IMG/VR virus record: IMGVR_UViG_3300032360_000011
Span: 1 to 52,041 of that record
DNA from: a virus
Strand: one strand, 5' to 3'
Length of the DNA: 52,041 nt
Shown here: positions 18,745 through 28,335 of the stretch, piece after piece
Layout of the letters: every line of letters begins with the position of its first letter
Position numbering within the stretch: the first letter of the stretch is position 1
Made by a program: the position numbers and the translations under genes
The notes under the pieces: model-generated
Database searches by the model: none
The model's input: only the letters and a program-made list of their open reading frames with translations
What the model was told of the DNA's origin: nothing

Positions 18745-21666
18745 TCACTTGACCAGCCATTCTTCCACGGTGTCTGAAATGTCACGCATCTTGATCCATC
18801 CGGCAGCGGTCGGTTGCCCCTTGCGGATACGTAACTTGCCGACGAGGCCAATGGTGTCCCATTCGGGTCGGTCTTCTCGCGGCACGTATGTTTGATCGGG
18901 GTCGTAGTCCGGGTTCAGTATCCGGCGCTCTACATCGAGACGTTCTGCGTCGTCCGGCGGAGTCACCCCTTCCGGAATGCTGTCAAATATGTAAGAGTGA
19001 GTCACCTTGCTTGGTTCCTCGTCGTCCTCCGAGGGCAACGGCGTCTCCACCCATGAAACAGTCTCGACGGTTTCTGTCTGATAACGGTTGTAATCGTCGA
19101 CAAGGTATTTGTTCTGCCACTTGTTCCATGCAGCGTCGCCGACAATCACCGGGTTGGCCGACACGACACCGATGATTTCGTCCCCTTCGGTTGCCGCCTG
19201 AATCTTGTTTCCGATCAGGCTGACTGTGATGCCGACCCGATCTTCGCTGCTGGGGTTACCATCGTTCCATTCGAAATATTCTGCATAGTCGGCTGCTGGA
19301 GATGTCCACGATCCATCGGCATATCCGTTGCCGTCACCTCGAAGTATAAACTCTGGGTCGGATACTGTCCCTGCCCGAAGAAACTCAAACGCACTGTTTG
19401 CACTTCGCGCTGAATGTATCCTGATGATGCCATCAGCAGTGGTCGAAGCGTGACTTGCTTGCGCATAGATAGAGGAATAAGTCTGGCTAGTGTTTGTGAC
19501 GGTCGTCACGACTTGGCCGGTGCTTTGCATATTGATAAAGTCGCTTCCGCCAGCACGGAAATCCATGTCATTGGAGAAGTGGGTGTATTTGATTCCCCCG
19601 GCGTAAGTATTTATTTCGGGATTACCAAACCGAATATACCCATACTTCATATTGTAAGCATCACCAGATCCTTTACTGGAATAAAGCCCGATACCAGCGT
19701 TGCCCCCCATCGTCGTGACAGTCAACTGATGTCCGCTCGACCATCCGTGTGTCCATGCCCCAAGGTTCGACACGTTCAGAGGAGAAATGGGTGCATTGGG
19801 ATGGCTGCCCACGCCGACGTTGCCGCTTTGCTTGATTACGAAGAGTGGATCAGCCCATGTCGTACCCCCAACAGCAGTTGAGGGAGCGATCTCAAATCCC
19901 GTATCCACTTCGGTGTTCGTGGTGATCCGCCAGTTGTAATGACTGGACTGTGCGTCAGAGTGAAGGAACAGCCCCTCATCGTCGTATCTGCCAAAGTGGG
20001 CACTTGAATTAGTTACCCCCGAGGTAACAGATAGTTTCGCAACAGGGCTGGTTGTACCGATACCTACATAGCCTGTTGACCCGTTTAGACACATGTGGGT
20101 TGTATTGGAGACACGAAAGTTTAGGGCCGTGTCTGTAACACAGTTTAGATATGTTGTTCCGTTCGGATGTTGGAGCAGCGCATAGCCGCTTCCTGACTGG
20201 TCACGATGCCCAACCCACGCATAGTCAGAATATCCACCAGCAGGATCGGCTCCGATAGCGGTACGCCCGAAATACGAAGCCGTGTTTGTATCATCAGCAG
20301 CCTTCATAGACCCATTGACATCTAGTAGGGCACCGGGGGTGGCGGTGCCGATACCGACGTAACCATTCGAATTCTTGAGATACAAGATGTTGTCTAATTG
20401 ACCAGTGTTGTAGCAACCAAACACGAAGTCATGGGTGGAGTTGTTCTGGTAACCCATATACCAGTTGCCGATTTCAGCAGAGGTGTCGTTGGTGCGCTTG
20501 AACCTGATGCCACCCCAAGACCCTGACGCCACAACGACACGGATACCTTCCGACCACCCTTCGCCGTTGTAGGAGATGACACGCAGGTTGCTGCCTGTTT
20601 GAACGTATCCAGAGAACTCTGCTGCTGCCGAACCAATCTTGAGTTGATGAGTCGTCGCATTATCCGCACCACGAATATAGGTATCGCCATTTTCACCGGA
20701 CGAGAGGAACGTGTGCGTACCATCCGACAGCAGAACGTATTCAGCGTTGCCACTGTTCCCCATGCCGTTCGTGTGAAGACCAACATATGAACTGCTGTAC
20801 GCCTGCCCCATCACCATTCCGCCGTCAGCCCCACCGCTTACGGCACGCACCGCTCCAGATGATGTCACGGCAGTTGCTACGAGTGCCCCTGCCCCACTCC
20901 AAGTTCCAGTCTGTGAGCCGTTGTACAAGAGCCGCAGGTCGTTGCCGTGACGGTCAATAGACAGGTTGTTCGAGTAGGAGGTGCCCCCCTCCCAGTTGAC
21001 CTGCCCGCCTTCGTTGGCGTCCGACGGTTGGCGTCCGATGGTGAGGCCCGTCAGGACGGGCGAGGTGGTGCCGATCCCGACGTTGCCCGCCCCATTGAAA
21101 TACATCTCGGTGCGAGAATCGGTGTAGTTGTAGAACTGGATGCCTGCACCGGCTGAGTGGACCCAGCCGTAGGAGTCATAGCCAGAACGGTCCATTCTCG
21201 TAGCGTTACCTGCATCAACAATATGCAACATTGCCGTTGGGGCGGCGATGCCGATGCCGATCCGGTTATTCGTCGCATCCACGACCAACACAGACGTATC
21301 AAACGTAATGTCGCCCGTAATGTTCGTATCCAACGCCAACGTCACATTCGGTCCCGATTCGTTGGTACCAGTCAGATTTGTGCCAGCCGTAACACTCGTA
21401 ACATCACCAGTCAACGTTGACGACGTAAACATCACCAACTCATCGACACGCCCCTCCTGAAACGACACCCACACCGAATCACCCGCCGTCGGCAACGACC
21501 CCAAATACTGAACCGGACCATGCTCAAACTCCAACGTCAACCGCGGCACCTGCACATACACATCCGTGCCATCCACCACCCGCGTCACCTCAGCCGCGAA
21601 AAACCCCGACGCCCGCCCCACCTTCGATGCACTACGAGTTGGACGAGTTCGAGGAACATAAGCCAT
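18745..21666 (-). CDS. OB-fold spike protein fused to a fibre with Peptidase_G2 chaperone
   Basis: 973 aa. Residues about 20-80 (FFAAEVTRVVDGTDVYVQVP, GDSVWVSFQEGRVDELVMF) look like the OB domain of gp5/gpV-type central spike proteins. A long shaft with VGIGTTSP, YVGIGTATPG and related repeats follows. The last 182 residues match the Peptidase_G2 (IMC) autoproteolytic chaperone known from Bacillus phage GA-1 appendages: ADYAEYFEWNDGNPSSEDRV, EIIGVVSANPVIVGD, and a late DTIGLVGKLRIRKGQP segment. The gene lies between the hub and gp25, where a spike gene is expected. A fibre tail on a spike OB domain is unusual. Confidence 0.87.
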   Translation of the reverse strand: MAYVPRTRPTRSASKVGRASGFFAAEVTRVVDGTDVYVQVPRLTLEFEHGPVQYLGSLPTAGDSVWVSFQEGRVDELVMFTSSTLTGDVTSVTAGTNLTGTNESGPNVTLALDTNITGDITFDTSVLVVDATNNRIGIGIAAPTAMLHIVDAGNATRMDRSGYDSYGWVHSAGAGIQFYNYTDSRTEMYFNGAGNVGIGTTSPVLTGLTIGRQPSDANEGGQVNWEGGTSYSNNLSIDRHGNDLRLLYNGSQTGTWSGAGALVATAVTSSGAVRAVSGGADGGMVMGQAYSSSYVGLHTNGMGNSGNAEYVLLSDGTHTFLSSGENGDTYIRGADNATTHQLKIGSAAAEFSGYVQTGSNLRVISYNGEGWSEGIRVVVASGSWGGIRFKRTNDTSAEIGNWYMGYQNNSTHDFVFGCYNTGQLDNILYLKNSNGYVGIGTATPGALLDVNGSMKAADDTNTASYFGRTAIGADPAGGYSDYAWVGHRDQSGSGYALLQHPNGTTYLNCVTDTALNFRVSNTTHMCLNGSTGYVGIGTTSPVAKLSVTSGVTNSSAHFGRYDDEGLFLHSDAQSSHYNWRITTNTEVDTGFEIAPSTAVGGTTWADPLFVIKQSGNVGVGSHPNAPISPLNVSNLGAWTHGWSSGHQLTVTTMGGNAGIGLYSSKGSGDAYNMKYGYIRFGNPEINTYAGGIKYTHFSNDMDFRAGGSDFINMQSTGQVVTTVTNTSQTYSSIYAQASHASTTADGIIRIHSARSANSAFEFLRAGTVSDPEFILRGDGNGYADGSWTSPAADYAEYFEWNDGNPSSEDRVGITVSLIGNKIQAATEGDEIIGVVSANPVIVGDAAWNKWQNKYLVDDYNRYQTETVETVSWVETPLPSEDDEEPSKVTHSYIFDSIPEGVTPPDDAERLDVERRILNPDYDPDQTYVPREDRPEWDTIGLVGKLRIRKGQPTAAGWIKMRDISDTVEEWLVK

Positions 21667-21670
21667 AGCG

Positions 21671-22786
21671 TTACTCCACTATCCCACTTAGGATGTGACC
21701 CTTTTGGACCGTGTTGAAAGCCTCAGCCTCAGCCTCAGCAGCCGCAGGCGTCCTCATAATTGCCGCCCAAGTAATCGGACCCACCACCCCCAACGGTTCA
21801 ATCAACGTCGGCAACGCCAAACCCTTGCTCGCCTGAAACGCCTTCACCGCCGCCTCTGTCGTCGAACCAAACGCTCCATCTGCCGGAACCCCCACCCCCT
21901 GCTGCAACCGTTTCACACAATCCCCGTTCGCCCCGCGACCGAACACCTGCAACTCGCACCCCAAATCGGAACTGTCATCCAACGTCCGTGCCGAAACCGT
22001 CACCGGATCAGGAACCCCCATCCTCCACGAAACCCGATCCACCAAATGCGCTCGATCCATAAAGTTGAGACCCGACAACGTCACCACCATGCCCGGCCTG
22101 ATCTTCATCCCATTCACACGCGCCACCCTCGCCTCAAACGTCGACCCGAAGAAACTGTTGTCCGACCGTCGCACAGACACGCTATGCATGAAAAACGGAT
22201 CGTTCTCTTCGGCGTCCATCTTCAACTCGATCGCCGTCTGATTGGCAAGCAAATATTCTTCAGAAGTAAAATACACGATGCCTGCGGCTTCAAACACAAT
22301 AAATTCGTTGTCGTTGGCAAGCCGACGAATCACATCCCACGTTGACTCGTCACTGTTTTCGTTTTGTTGACGAACAATGGCTGATTTGACCGGAGTGGAT
22401 TGAATGAACATGTCGAGACCAACTTCGACGGCTTTCTGGGCGACGAAGGTGGACGCTGCGATGGCTCCAAAATTGGCTGCACCCTTCTCGCGTTTCCATA
22501 TTTGAATAATCCGTGAGCGGGCAACGATCTTGACTGTGTCTGCCTGTCTGGGTGATCGGTTGACCGACACGGAAGAGACTTCAAAACTTTGTCCAGCGTA
22601 ATAGACGGGTCGACGTAGGAAGAAATATCCGGCGTCGTGCATGCGAAAGCCGGGATCGGTAACAGTGAACTCGATACGACTAATTTCGTTGATGCCGAAA
22701 GCAACCTGCATCGTTGACACTGACTGCTGAATCTCGACAAGGTGGTCGTCGATTTCGCCGATGATAAGATCAGTTATCTGTTCCAT
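21671..22786 (-). CDS. baseplate hub protein (gpD-like) with C-terminal peptidoglycan-binding domain
   Basis: 371 aa. The first 270 residues resemble late-control D / XkdQ hub proteins: an N-terminal beta domain with RIEFTVTDPGFRMHDAG, then STWDVIRRLANDNEFIVFEA, which marks the hub fold, and a second beta domain with GMVVTLSGLNF. Residues about 280-350 form a PG_binding_1 module (CVKRLQQGVGVPADGAFGS, VGPITWAAI). The hub probably touches the cell wall when the tube is driven through. Placement after the LysM-type tail gene and before the spike is standard for contractile tails. Confidence 0.88.
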   Translation of the reverse strand: MEQITDLIIGEIDDHLVEIQQSVSTMQVAFGINEISRIEFTVTDPGFRMHDAGYFFLRRPVYYAGQSFEVSSVSVNRSPRQADTVKIVARSRIIQIWKREKGAANFGAIAASTFVAQKAVEVGLDMFIQSTPVKSAIVRQQNENSDESTWDVIRRLANDNEFIVFEAAGIVYFTSEEYLLANQTAIELKMDAEENDPFFMHSVSVRRSDNSFFGSTFEARVARVNGMKIRPGMVVTLSGLNFMDRAHLVDRVSWRMGVPDPVTVSARTLDDSSDLGCELQVFGRGANGDCVKRLQQGVGVPADGAFGSTTEAAVKAFQASKGLALPTLIEPLGVVGPITWAAIMRTPAAAEAEAEAFNTVQKGHILSGIVE

Positions 22787-22813
22787 AAGAAATAGGGTAG
22801 TGGTTGAAGGGGC

Positions 22814-23599
22814 TTACAACAGCCCCTTGTTGAGATTCTCGATAAACACATTGACCTCTGGATCTTTGAACCTAAAATAAATAAGTCGGTCGGCTTCTGA
22901 ATTGGGGTCTAGTTTCATCGCCAACATTTCCGTATGCCACCTCGGCAATTCTGGTTCTGGCTCATCTTCCCCGCCAGTAGACGGCACAATGTCAGGCTCT
23001 TGCGTGATCGCCCTCAACTGAACCACCTCCGTATTGACCTGCGGCTTTTCAGTAAGTTGGAGAGTGACCCTTGCCTGAGTAATCGCCCCAGTCAAATCAC
23101 GACGAACCGATTCATACGACAACTTCGTGATCCGAACAAAGTACGATGGCCCTGTCGAACCATGGAAAAACTGACAATCCAAATCTTCCACCGCCATCTC
23201 CTCCAACACCGCCAACGTCTCTTCCACCGGCACCATGCCCCTCGTTGCCTTGTCGATAATCAGTGCCGAGAAAGACAAGGTGCGGTTTTTTTGTGCGGAG
23301 GCTTCAAGCAGCGGCTTGAGGCCCGGACGGGCCACGCTCTGATATTGCAAAGCCATGTTGGCATAAGAAATTTTGATAGGGCCATACGGAAAAGTTATCG
23401 CCCGCGGCACAAACGTGTTGTAATACTTGTGGTCACTAAAATCAACACCCTCATCAAACTTTTGCACCTTCTTCACCGCCTCATCCGGAGCAGAACGCCA
23501 GTCGACTTGCTGCAAAACGACCCGTTCAGCAACAGCATAAGTAAAGATATGCGCTATGGGACCTGAAATTGTGTTGAGCGTAACGGTAATGGAAGCCAT
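22814..23599 (-). CDS. tail protein between tape measure and hub, LysM/XkdP-type candidate
   Basis: 261 aa. A beta-rich N-terminus is followed by NRTLSFSALIIDKATRGMVP and RDLTGAITQARVTLQLTEKP, a pattern seen in tail-tube initiator or LysM-type proteins of contractile tails (XkdP, gp53-like). The last 60 residues are acidic and proline-rich, then WHTEMLAMKLDPNSEADRL, which could be a short remnant of a binding domain. No clear LysM repeat is visible. The position between tape measure and hub is where this family occurs. The assignment rests mainly on order. Confidence 0.6.
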   Translation of the reverse strand: MASITVTLNTISGPIAHIFTYAVAERVVLQQVDWRSAPDEAVKKVQKFDEGVDFSDHKYYNTFVPRAITFPYGPIKISYANMALQYQSVARPGLKPLLEASAQKNRTLSFSALIIDKATRGMVPVEETLAVLEEMAVEDLDCQFFHGSTGPSYFVRITKLSYESVRRDLTGAITQARVTLQLTEKPQVNTEVVQLRAITQEPDIVPSTGGEDEPEPELPRWHTEMLAMKLDPNSEADRLIYFRFKDPEVNVFIENLNKGLL

Positions 23600-23607
23600 C
23601 GATTCCC

Positions 23608-26600
23608 CTATGGTTGGTTTGCCACCATGTGGGCAGCAAGAATAAGGGCTATTTCCTCTTCCAATGCTTCAGAAAGCACATTGATCAACATCGTTGGATC
23701 TGCAATCATGGTGCCCGGCGGTACATCCAAGGTGTATTCATTCCCACCTACGTTGATCGTAACCCCCGCCCCCCCCGTGCCCTGCATGGAACTGCTGCTG
23801 AACATCGCCGACGCCTTCGTGAGCACGTCGTTGTCCCACCCTTCATAACCTCGATCCTCCAAGTGCGCCTCCAATGCAGCATTGGGTCCGCTCTCCCTGC
23901 TAAACGAGAATTTCTGCCCAGCGTGCATCCACGAGAAGTCACCAAACATGTCAGCACCCGCATAGGTATTTGCCAACTCCTCCCCGGAAGCATTTGATGC
24001 TTTCAACCTGTCCAAACTTGAAGTCACAATTACGGTGTCTGCATAAGTAATGACATCAGTGGCATCAATTGTGGCTAGTGCATCAGAAATGGTCAAAACC
24101 GGCTTCCTGCCATAACCGGCTCGGTCCCTCATACCGGGGTCCATCTGACCTTGCAGGTACGCCGTGGCCTGCGCCGGGGTCAATCCGCCACCGAATGCAA
24201 TTACAATTTCGTTCGCGGCATACGTAGACGCTTCAGCCAACGTCAACAACGAAGCAACAGTCTCGGACATCACCGTCTCGCTCAACATCGTCAACGACGT
24301 GGCAAGGTCTACGCCCTCGAATGCGCCAGTGCCGCTCGCCGCCTGCGATAGCAACGTGGCAACGTTGCCCGTGCCATACTGCTGTTCCAGCAGTGCCACG
24401 CCTGCTGCGTTCGAACCGTCTGGTCCGGCAATCGCCTTGAGTCGCGCTTCAAGCGCCTGATATTCCGGAGTCCCCTCCAGCCCCAGTTTCATCAAGCGCG
24501 GAAACTCGCTGCTAAGGTTGGTAAGTTCGGTCTGGGTCGCCCCGGTAAAGCCCGAGTAGTGCGCACTGGCAAACACGTTTTGCATAAACGCTTCCGGACC
24601 CATGCCCAACCAGTTGACGTTCTGCCCCTCCGCAAAGACCGCCATGGCTAAATCCATTATTGCTTCGTCGCTGGCCTTACCAAATTCGTTCTGTTCCGAC
24701 AACGCCACGTCATAAGCAGCCGTCGACTGATCAAGCAAATCGTTCTTCTGTATCCGTCTCCCCACCGTAGACCTGTTTAGCATTTGGTCATACAGCCCAG
24801 CCTCGGATATGCCACGCCACTCACCATGCGTTGTCGGCACCACATTGAGATTCAACTTGTTCATCATCTCCAACGTCGACAACATGGCATCCCCAAAGTC
24901 GACCTGCATCCGATCCGCCAGAGCCTCCAAGTCTTCAGAGGTCATGCTTGTCGCAAGGCTCAACCTGTTCAAATTGTTGGTCAACCTCCCAAGCCGTTCA
25001 TCGGCGAGCATCTCTAGTTCATCGTTCACGTTCTGGAGTGAAATCACCAACGTGTCGTAGTCAGCGCCTCGATCCTTCGCCATCTTGCGAAGCGCCTCCT
25101 CGTCGGACAACAAGTCCTTCATCTCATCTCGCAACGTTTGAATCGTCGAAGTGCTTGCATCTTCCAACCTGCCGAACAAACCCTCCCCGATTGTGTCCGC
25201 CAAGTCTTCAGCCTTCTTCTCGAACTTCTTCTTGTTTCGGTCACCGAAAAACGCTCCGACCGCCGCACCGATCCCTGCACCAGCCAACGCCCCCCACGGA
25301 CCAAGCATGGAGCCAAGCGCCGCACCACCCGCAGCACCAGACACCGCGCCACCAGCCGCCGTTCGAGACTTCATCGCCGTACCCAACCCGGCCACAGCAG
25401 CACCCAACTGCGGACTAAACATTGCCAACATGCCACCCATCTGCGCCGCCCCCTTGTCCAGCCCCAACGCCGGACCCAAAGCCGCAAGACCCATACCCAA
25501 AGCACCCCGACCCGCGTAACCCATCCCCTTGCCCAACATGTTGCCCGATTTTCCCGTCATGGCCCGCCAACCACCCCTCATCCCAGCAAACTTCCCCCCC
25601 ATCCCCTTCGCCGACCCCGCTGCCGCAAATGGGGAAGCCGTAGCCCACGCCCTCCCCGAAGCAAAGTTCGACCTAGCAGCGCCCATCGCACCCCCCGGCA
25701 TCATGCCGGGTCCGCCACCGACACGGCCAGCCATCGCCAACCCGTGCAACGGCGAAAACATCGCCCTCGACCTCATCCCACCCATAACCGCCACCGCCAA
25801 CAACGTCCCCAAACCCGGAGTCTTCAACAACCCACTCAAGGAGGCCGAAACCGCCGTCACCCCAGAAGCAATCGACGACAACGCACTCCCCATCGTGGGC
25901 AACAACTCGAAGAACGCATCCTTGAACAGCGACAACATCGACTTGATCGCAGGCATCACATCATTGGCAACAATATTGAAGAACGACGTAAGTACCGGCA
26001 AATTCCCCACGATGATCCGGTTGCCTTCATCGAATATCTGCATGATGCCTCTGACGATATGACCGAAAGCCTCACCCAAATCTATCCACGCGTCCCGGTT
26101 CTTTATCAACATGTCGTTGAAACTGCCAATCAGCCCGGTGCCCCCAAACAATTCATTCCACGCCGGGGTCAACACGTCGATCAGCACGTCCGCCCCCTTC
26201 TCCAACGGACGTAACGCTTCACCAATCTTTCTGAACCATCCACCTATCCCGCCAAAGAAGTCTCGGAAACTTGCCCCCACCTCCGTCAACTTCGGCAATT
26301 CCTTGTTGATCAACCGCACCATCGACACCGCCATATTGTCAAACGACTCCACCAATCCCGGTATCAGTTCATTCAAACCAAACTGCCGCAACACAACACG
26401 GGTCTGAACCAGCGACCGCTTCAGAATTCTCTCAATCGAAAGAAACGCGTCCCGCATCGGCTGCACGAACACCTGACCAAATTCAGCAAACTCGTGGGCC
26501 ATTCGGGTAATGAACCCTTTGACTGTTCCCATCAACGTCTGGTTCATCCGTTCCAACTGGCCCTTGAACACCTCCGGCGTAAAATCTCCGCCGATCAACC

Positions 26601-27390
26601 CGGAAATGAACTTGTCGGACGACATGCCCGACATGCCCTTGGTGACACCCTTGAACTGCGGACCCAGTTGCTCAAAGGCCGAGATGGTTTCTTGACCGAC
26701 TGTGCCCTTCTGTTGGGCGGCAGCGACCGCACGGGCCATCTGCTGCATCTGCTTCGAATCGCCGCCCGTGATGTCACCCAACGCACGCAACACCGGGTTG
26801 ATATTCGCCTGCCCCATTCCGCTACGACCCAACGAACCAACAAGGCCCGGCAGGGTCTCCATGCCGAATATGGACAGTCGTGGATCGGACGCCACGGAAC
26901 GGATAGCGGCCATCGACTGGCGCAAGCCCCCCATCGCCGGGATTAGATTGACTTGCGCAAACTCTCGTGCCGCTCCGGCCAACGTACCGATCGCCACCGC
27001 TGCCGCACCAGCCGACAACGCGACGCCCTGTAACGCCTGTTGGTACAGTCTGGCTGCACCGCGGCCAGTTATCATCGCCGCCTTGGCGCTCAAGATGGCA
27101 ATCCCCACAGCAGCCATTTCGAGTGCCAAACCCTTCGTTGCGAGTTTGCTCATCGCCGTGAAGAAATTGACAAACATCTTGGAGGTTTTGCCCGCGATTA
27201 CTCCAAGAGCCTGAATCTTTGAGGTCAGCCTGTCCCAGTCTTTTGTAGTTCTCCTAAGGCGCGCTGAAGCCTTGCCTATTTTGTCGGTTTCCCTACCTAA
27301 CGCGGCAAGTTGCGCCTTCGCTCTAGCAAGTTCTGCTCCGCCAGTAAAGTCGACATCTACTTTGATTACGACTTTTTCTTCAACGGCCAT
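23608..27390 (-). CDS. tail tape measure protein
   Basis: 1260 aa. Basic, coiled-coil N-terminus (FTGGAELARAKAQLAALGRE), hydrophobic segments around residues 85-150 (ALEMAAVGIAILSAKAAMI, GVALSAGAAAVAIGTLAGAA), a Gly/Ala/Met-rich centre and further helices. Order after the frameshifted chaperone and before the hub is the standard place. At about 1.5 angstrom per residue the length suggests a tail near 190 nm; that figure is a family rule of thumb, not measured. The protein sets tail length and may aid DNA entry. Confidence 0.93.
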   Translation of the reverse strand: MAVEEKVVIKVDVDFTGGAELARAKAQLAALGRETDKIGKASARLRRTTKDWDRLTSKIQALGVIAGKTSKMFVNFFTAMSKLATKGLALEMAAVGIAILSAKAAMITGRGAARLYQQALQGVALSAGAAAVAIGTLAGAAREFAQVNLIPAMGGLRQSMAAIRSVASDPRLSIFGMETLPGLVGSLGRSGMGQANINPVLRALGDITGGDSKQMQQMARAVAAAQQKGTVGQETISAFEQLGPQFKGVTKGMSGMSSDKFISGLIGGDFTPEVFKGQLERMNQTLMGTVKGFITRMAHEFAEFGQVFVQPMRDAFLSIERILKRSLVQTRVVLRQFGLNELIPGLVESFDNMAVSMVRLINKELPKLTEVGASFRDFFGGIGGWFRKIGEALRPLEKGADVLIDVLTPAWNELFGGTGLIGSFNDMLIKNRDAWIDLGEAFGHIVRGIMQIFDEGNRIIVGNLPVLTSFFNIVANDVMPAIKSMLSLFKDAFFELLPTMGSALSSIASGVTAVSASLSGLLKTPGLGTLLAVAVMGGMRSRAMFSPLHGLAMAGRVGGGPGMMPGGAMGAARSNFASGRAWATASPFAAAGSAKGMGGKFAGMRGGWRAMTGKSGNMLGKGMGYAGRGALGMGLAALGPALGLDKGAAQMGGMLAMFSPQLGAAVAGLGTAMKSRTAAGGAVSGAAGGAALGSMLGPWGALAGAGIGAAVGAFFGDRNKKKFEKKAEDLADTIGEGLFGRLEDASTSTIQTLRDEMKDLLSDEEALRKMAKDRGADYDTLVISLQNVNDELEMLADERLGRLTNNLNRLSLATSMTSEDLEALADRMQVDFGDAMLSTLEMMNKLNLNVVPTTHGEWRGISEAGLYDQMLNRSTVGRRIQKNDLLDQSTAAYDVALSEQNEFGKASDEAIMDLAMAVFAEGQNVNWLGMGPEAFMQNVFASAHYSGFTGATQTELTNLSSEFPRLMKLGLEGTPEYQALEARLKAIAGPDGSNAAGVALLEQQYGTGNVATLLSQAASGTGAFEGVDLATSLTMLSETVMSETVASLLTLAEASTYAANEIVIAFGGGLTPAQATAYLQGQMDPGMRDRAGYGRKPVLTISDALATIDATDVITYADTVIVTSSLDRLKASNASGEELANTYAGADMFGDFSWMHAGQKFSFSRESGPNAALEAHLEDRGYEGWDNDVLTKASAMFSSSSMQGTGGAGVTINVGGNEYTLDVPPGTMIADPTMLINVLSEALEEEIALILAAHMVANQP

Positions 27391-27410
27391 ACACAGACCT
27401 CAATCAGTAA

Positions 27411-28126
27411 TTATCGACGAATACGCTGACGATCCGCCTCCCGTTTCTGTTCTTCGCGGTCAGCCGCTATAACTTTAGCACACGCCAACCTAAGCAGCCA
27501 TTCATCCTCATCACAATTCAACAATGTGATTGGATCAGTGTAAAACACTTCTCCTAATCGTGCCGCCGTGATGATTCTTGCGTCCCCAGCAAACCCCTCT
27601 AATACGCCGTCGTAGGGTCCACCGCATCGACTTCATCCGAATACCCGGCATGCTCCATAACTGCAAGAGCCGTGGCTTCAAGATGAGGATCAAGTCCGTA
27701 AAACGCCTGAATCCCGTCAGGGATTGGGCGAGTTGCCTCCACCATGTCGAGAATTTCCTGCGAGGCGAACGTGAGTCCGAGGCCGTCCGGAGTCGTCACC
27801 TGTTCACCATTGACGTAAATGCCGCTACACGTATGGCCGATTACCTGACAGGCAAACTTCGTGGGATCGAACCCGGCTTTGGTGTTTTCTCCAGCGTTGC
27901 GCCTCCATGCACGGATTTGATGCTGGGTGATGTTTGGTGAAAATCGAACCGCAATACCATCACGTTCCGGAACATCAATCTCGATTTCTGGACGTTCGAT
28001 CTTCTTGGCAAGTTCAATCTTGAGTTGTTCCAAAACCGACGGCGGTTTCGGTGTAGCCAGCGGCGGCTTCGAGGCACGAGTGCCTTTATCAGCGGTGGCA
28101 TCAGAGGTGAAAGTGTCTTCAGGCAT
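27411..28126 (-). CDS. tail assembly chaperone, extended by -1 frameshift
   Basis: This is the long product of the chaperone gene. The zero frame codes for 175 aa from 28126 and stops at 27599. The -1 frame is open from 27632, past that stop, to a TAA at 27411 and adds about 62 residues beginning EGFAGDARIITAAR, with DEDEWLLRLACAKVIAADRE. There is no ATG or GTG start for the extension. A TGA in the -1 frame at 27633-27635 limits the slip to the 32 bases 27601-27632. Frameshifting between two chaperone forms just before the tape measure gene is conserved in long-tailed phages. The best slip site I can see is around GGACCCT (27619-27613); it is not a classical heptamer. Confidence 0.75.
27599..28126 (-). 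CDS. tail assembly chaperone, short form
   Basis: 175 aa, the unshifted product. It has a disordered N-terminus (TFTSDATADKGTRASKPP), a basic/acidic helix (EQLKIELAKKIERPEIEIDV), and a core with FACQVIGHTCSGIYVNGE and LDMVEATRPIPDGIQAFYG. It sits between tail tube and tape measure, the normal place for this family. The short and long forms are expected to coat the tape measure protein while the tube is built. A hairpin terminator lies upstream, after the tube gene, so transcription into this gene may be lowered relative to the tube. Confidence 0.8.
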   Translation of the reverse strand: MPEDTFTSDATADKGTRASKPPLATPKPPSVLEQLKIELAKKIERPEIEIDVPERDGIAVRFSPNITQHQIRAWRRNAGENTKAGFDPTKFACQVIGHTCSGIYVNGEQVTTPDGLGLTFASQEILDMVEATRPIPDGIQAFYGLDPHLEATALAVMEHAGYSDEVDAVDPTTAY

Positions 28127-28335
28127 AACAGTAAATACTCCTAATCTATTGACGCAGTAGCGTTGTCTAGTTGGCTAAACGGACAGAGAATCCTCTGACC
28201 CGATACAAAAACCTAGCACACAGATGTCCGGTATTCGTCAACAACACACATCCACAAAAGACGAAAGCCCGCCCCATAGGGACGGACCTTTGCCAGCCAT
28301 GAAGGCTTAGGGGAATCGGATTAGAAGCCCCAGAA
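28127..28335 (-). other. intergenic region between tail tube and chaperone genes
   Basis: 209 bases with no convincing gene. It contains a hairpin terminator near the tube end (28267-28287) and, in minus-strand sense, a TTGACG at 28241-28236 with no clear -10 box at normal spacing. A GGAGTA-type ribosome site precedes the chaperone ATG. The region probably ends most tube transcripts and may restart some transcription. Confidence 0.6.
28267..28287 (-). terminator. hairpin terminator after the tail tube gene
   Basis: On the minus strand, GTCCGTCCC and GGGGCGGGC form a nine-pair stem with two G-U pairs and a three-base loop, followed by TTTCGTCTTTTG. It lies about 50 bases after the tube stop. 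A partial terminator after the major tail protein is common in phages that need far more tube than chaperone. The interrupted T-run suggests incomplete termination. Confidence 0.6.

Larger units (their letters stand above)
665..20358 (-). repeat. dispersed VGIGT-coding repeat in fibre genes
   Basis: The 14 bases GTGCCGATACCGAC occur exactly at 665, 3360, 3573, 3789, 3996, 5986 and 20345, with close variants at 4284, 6248, 20061 and 21069. They encode the VGIGT core of the shaft repeat on the minus strand. The same words in at least four fibre genes give short homologies for recombination between fibres. Confidence 0.85.
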
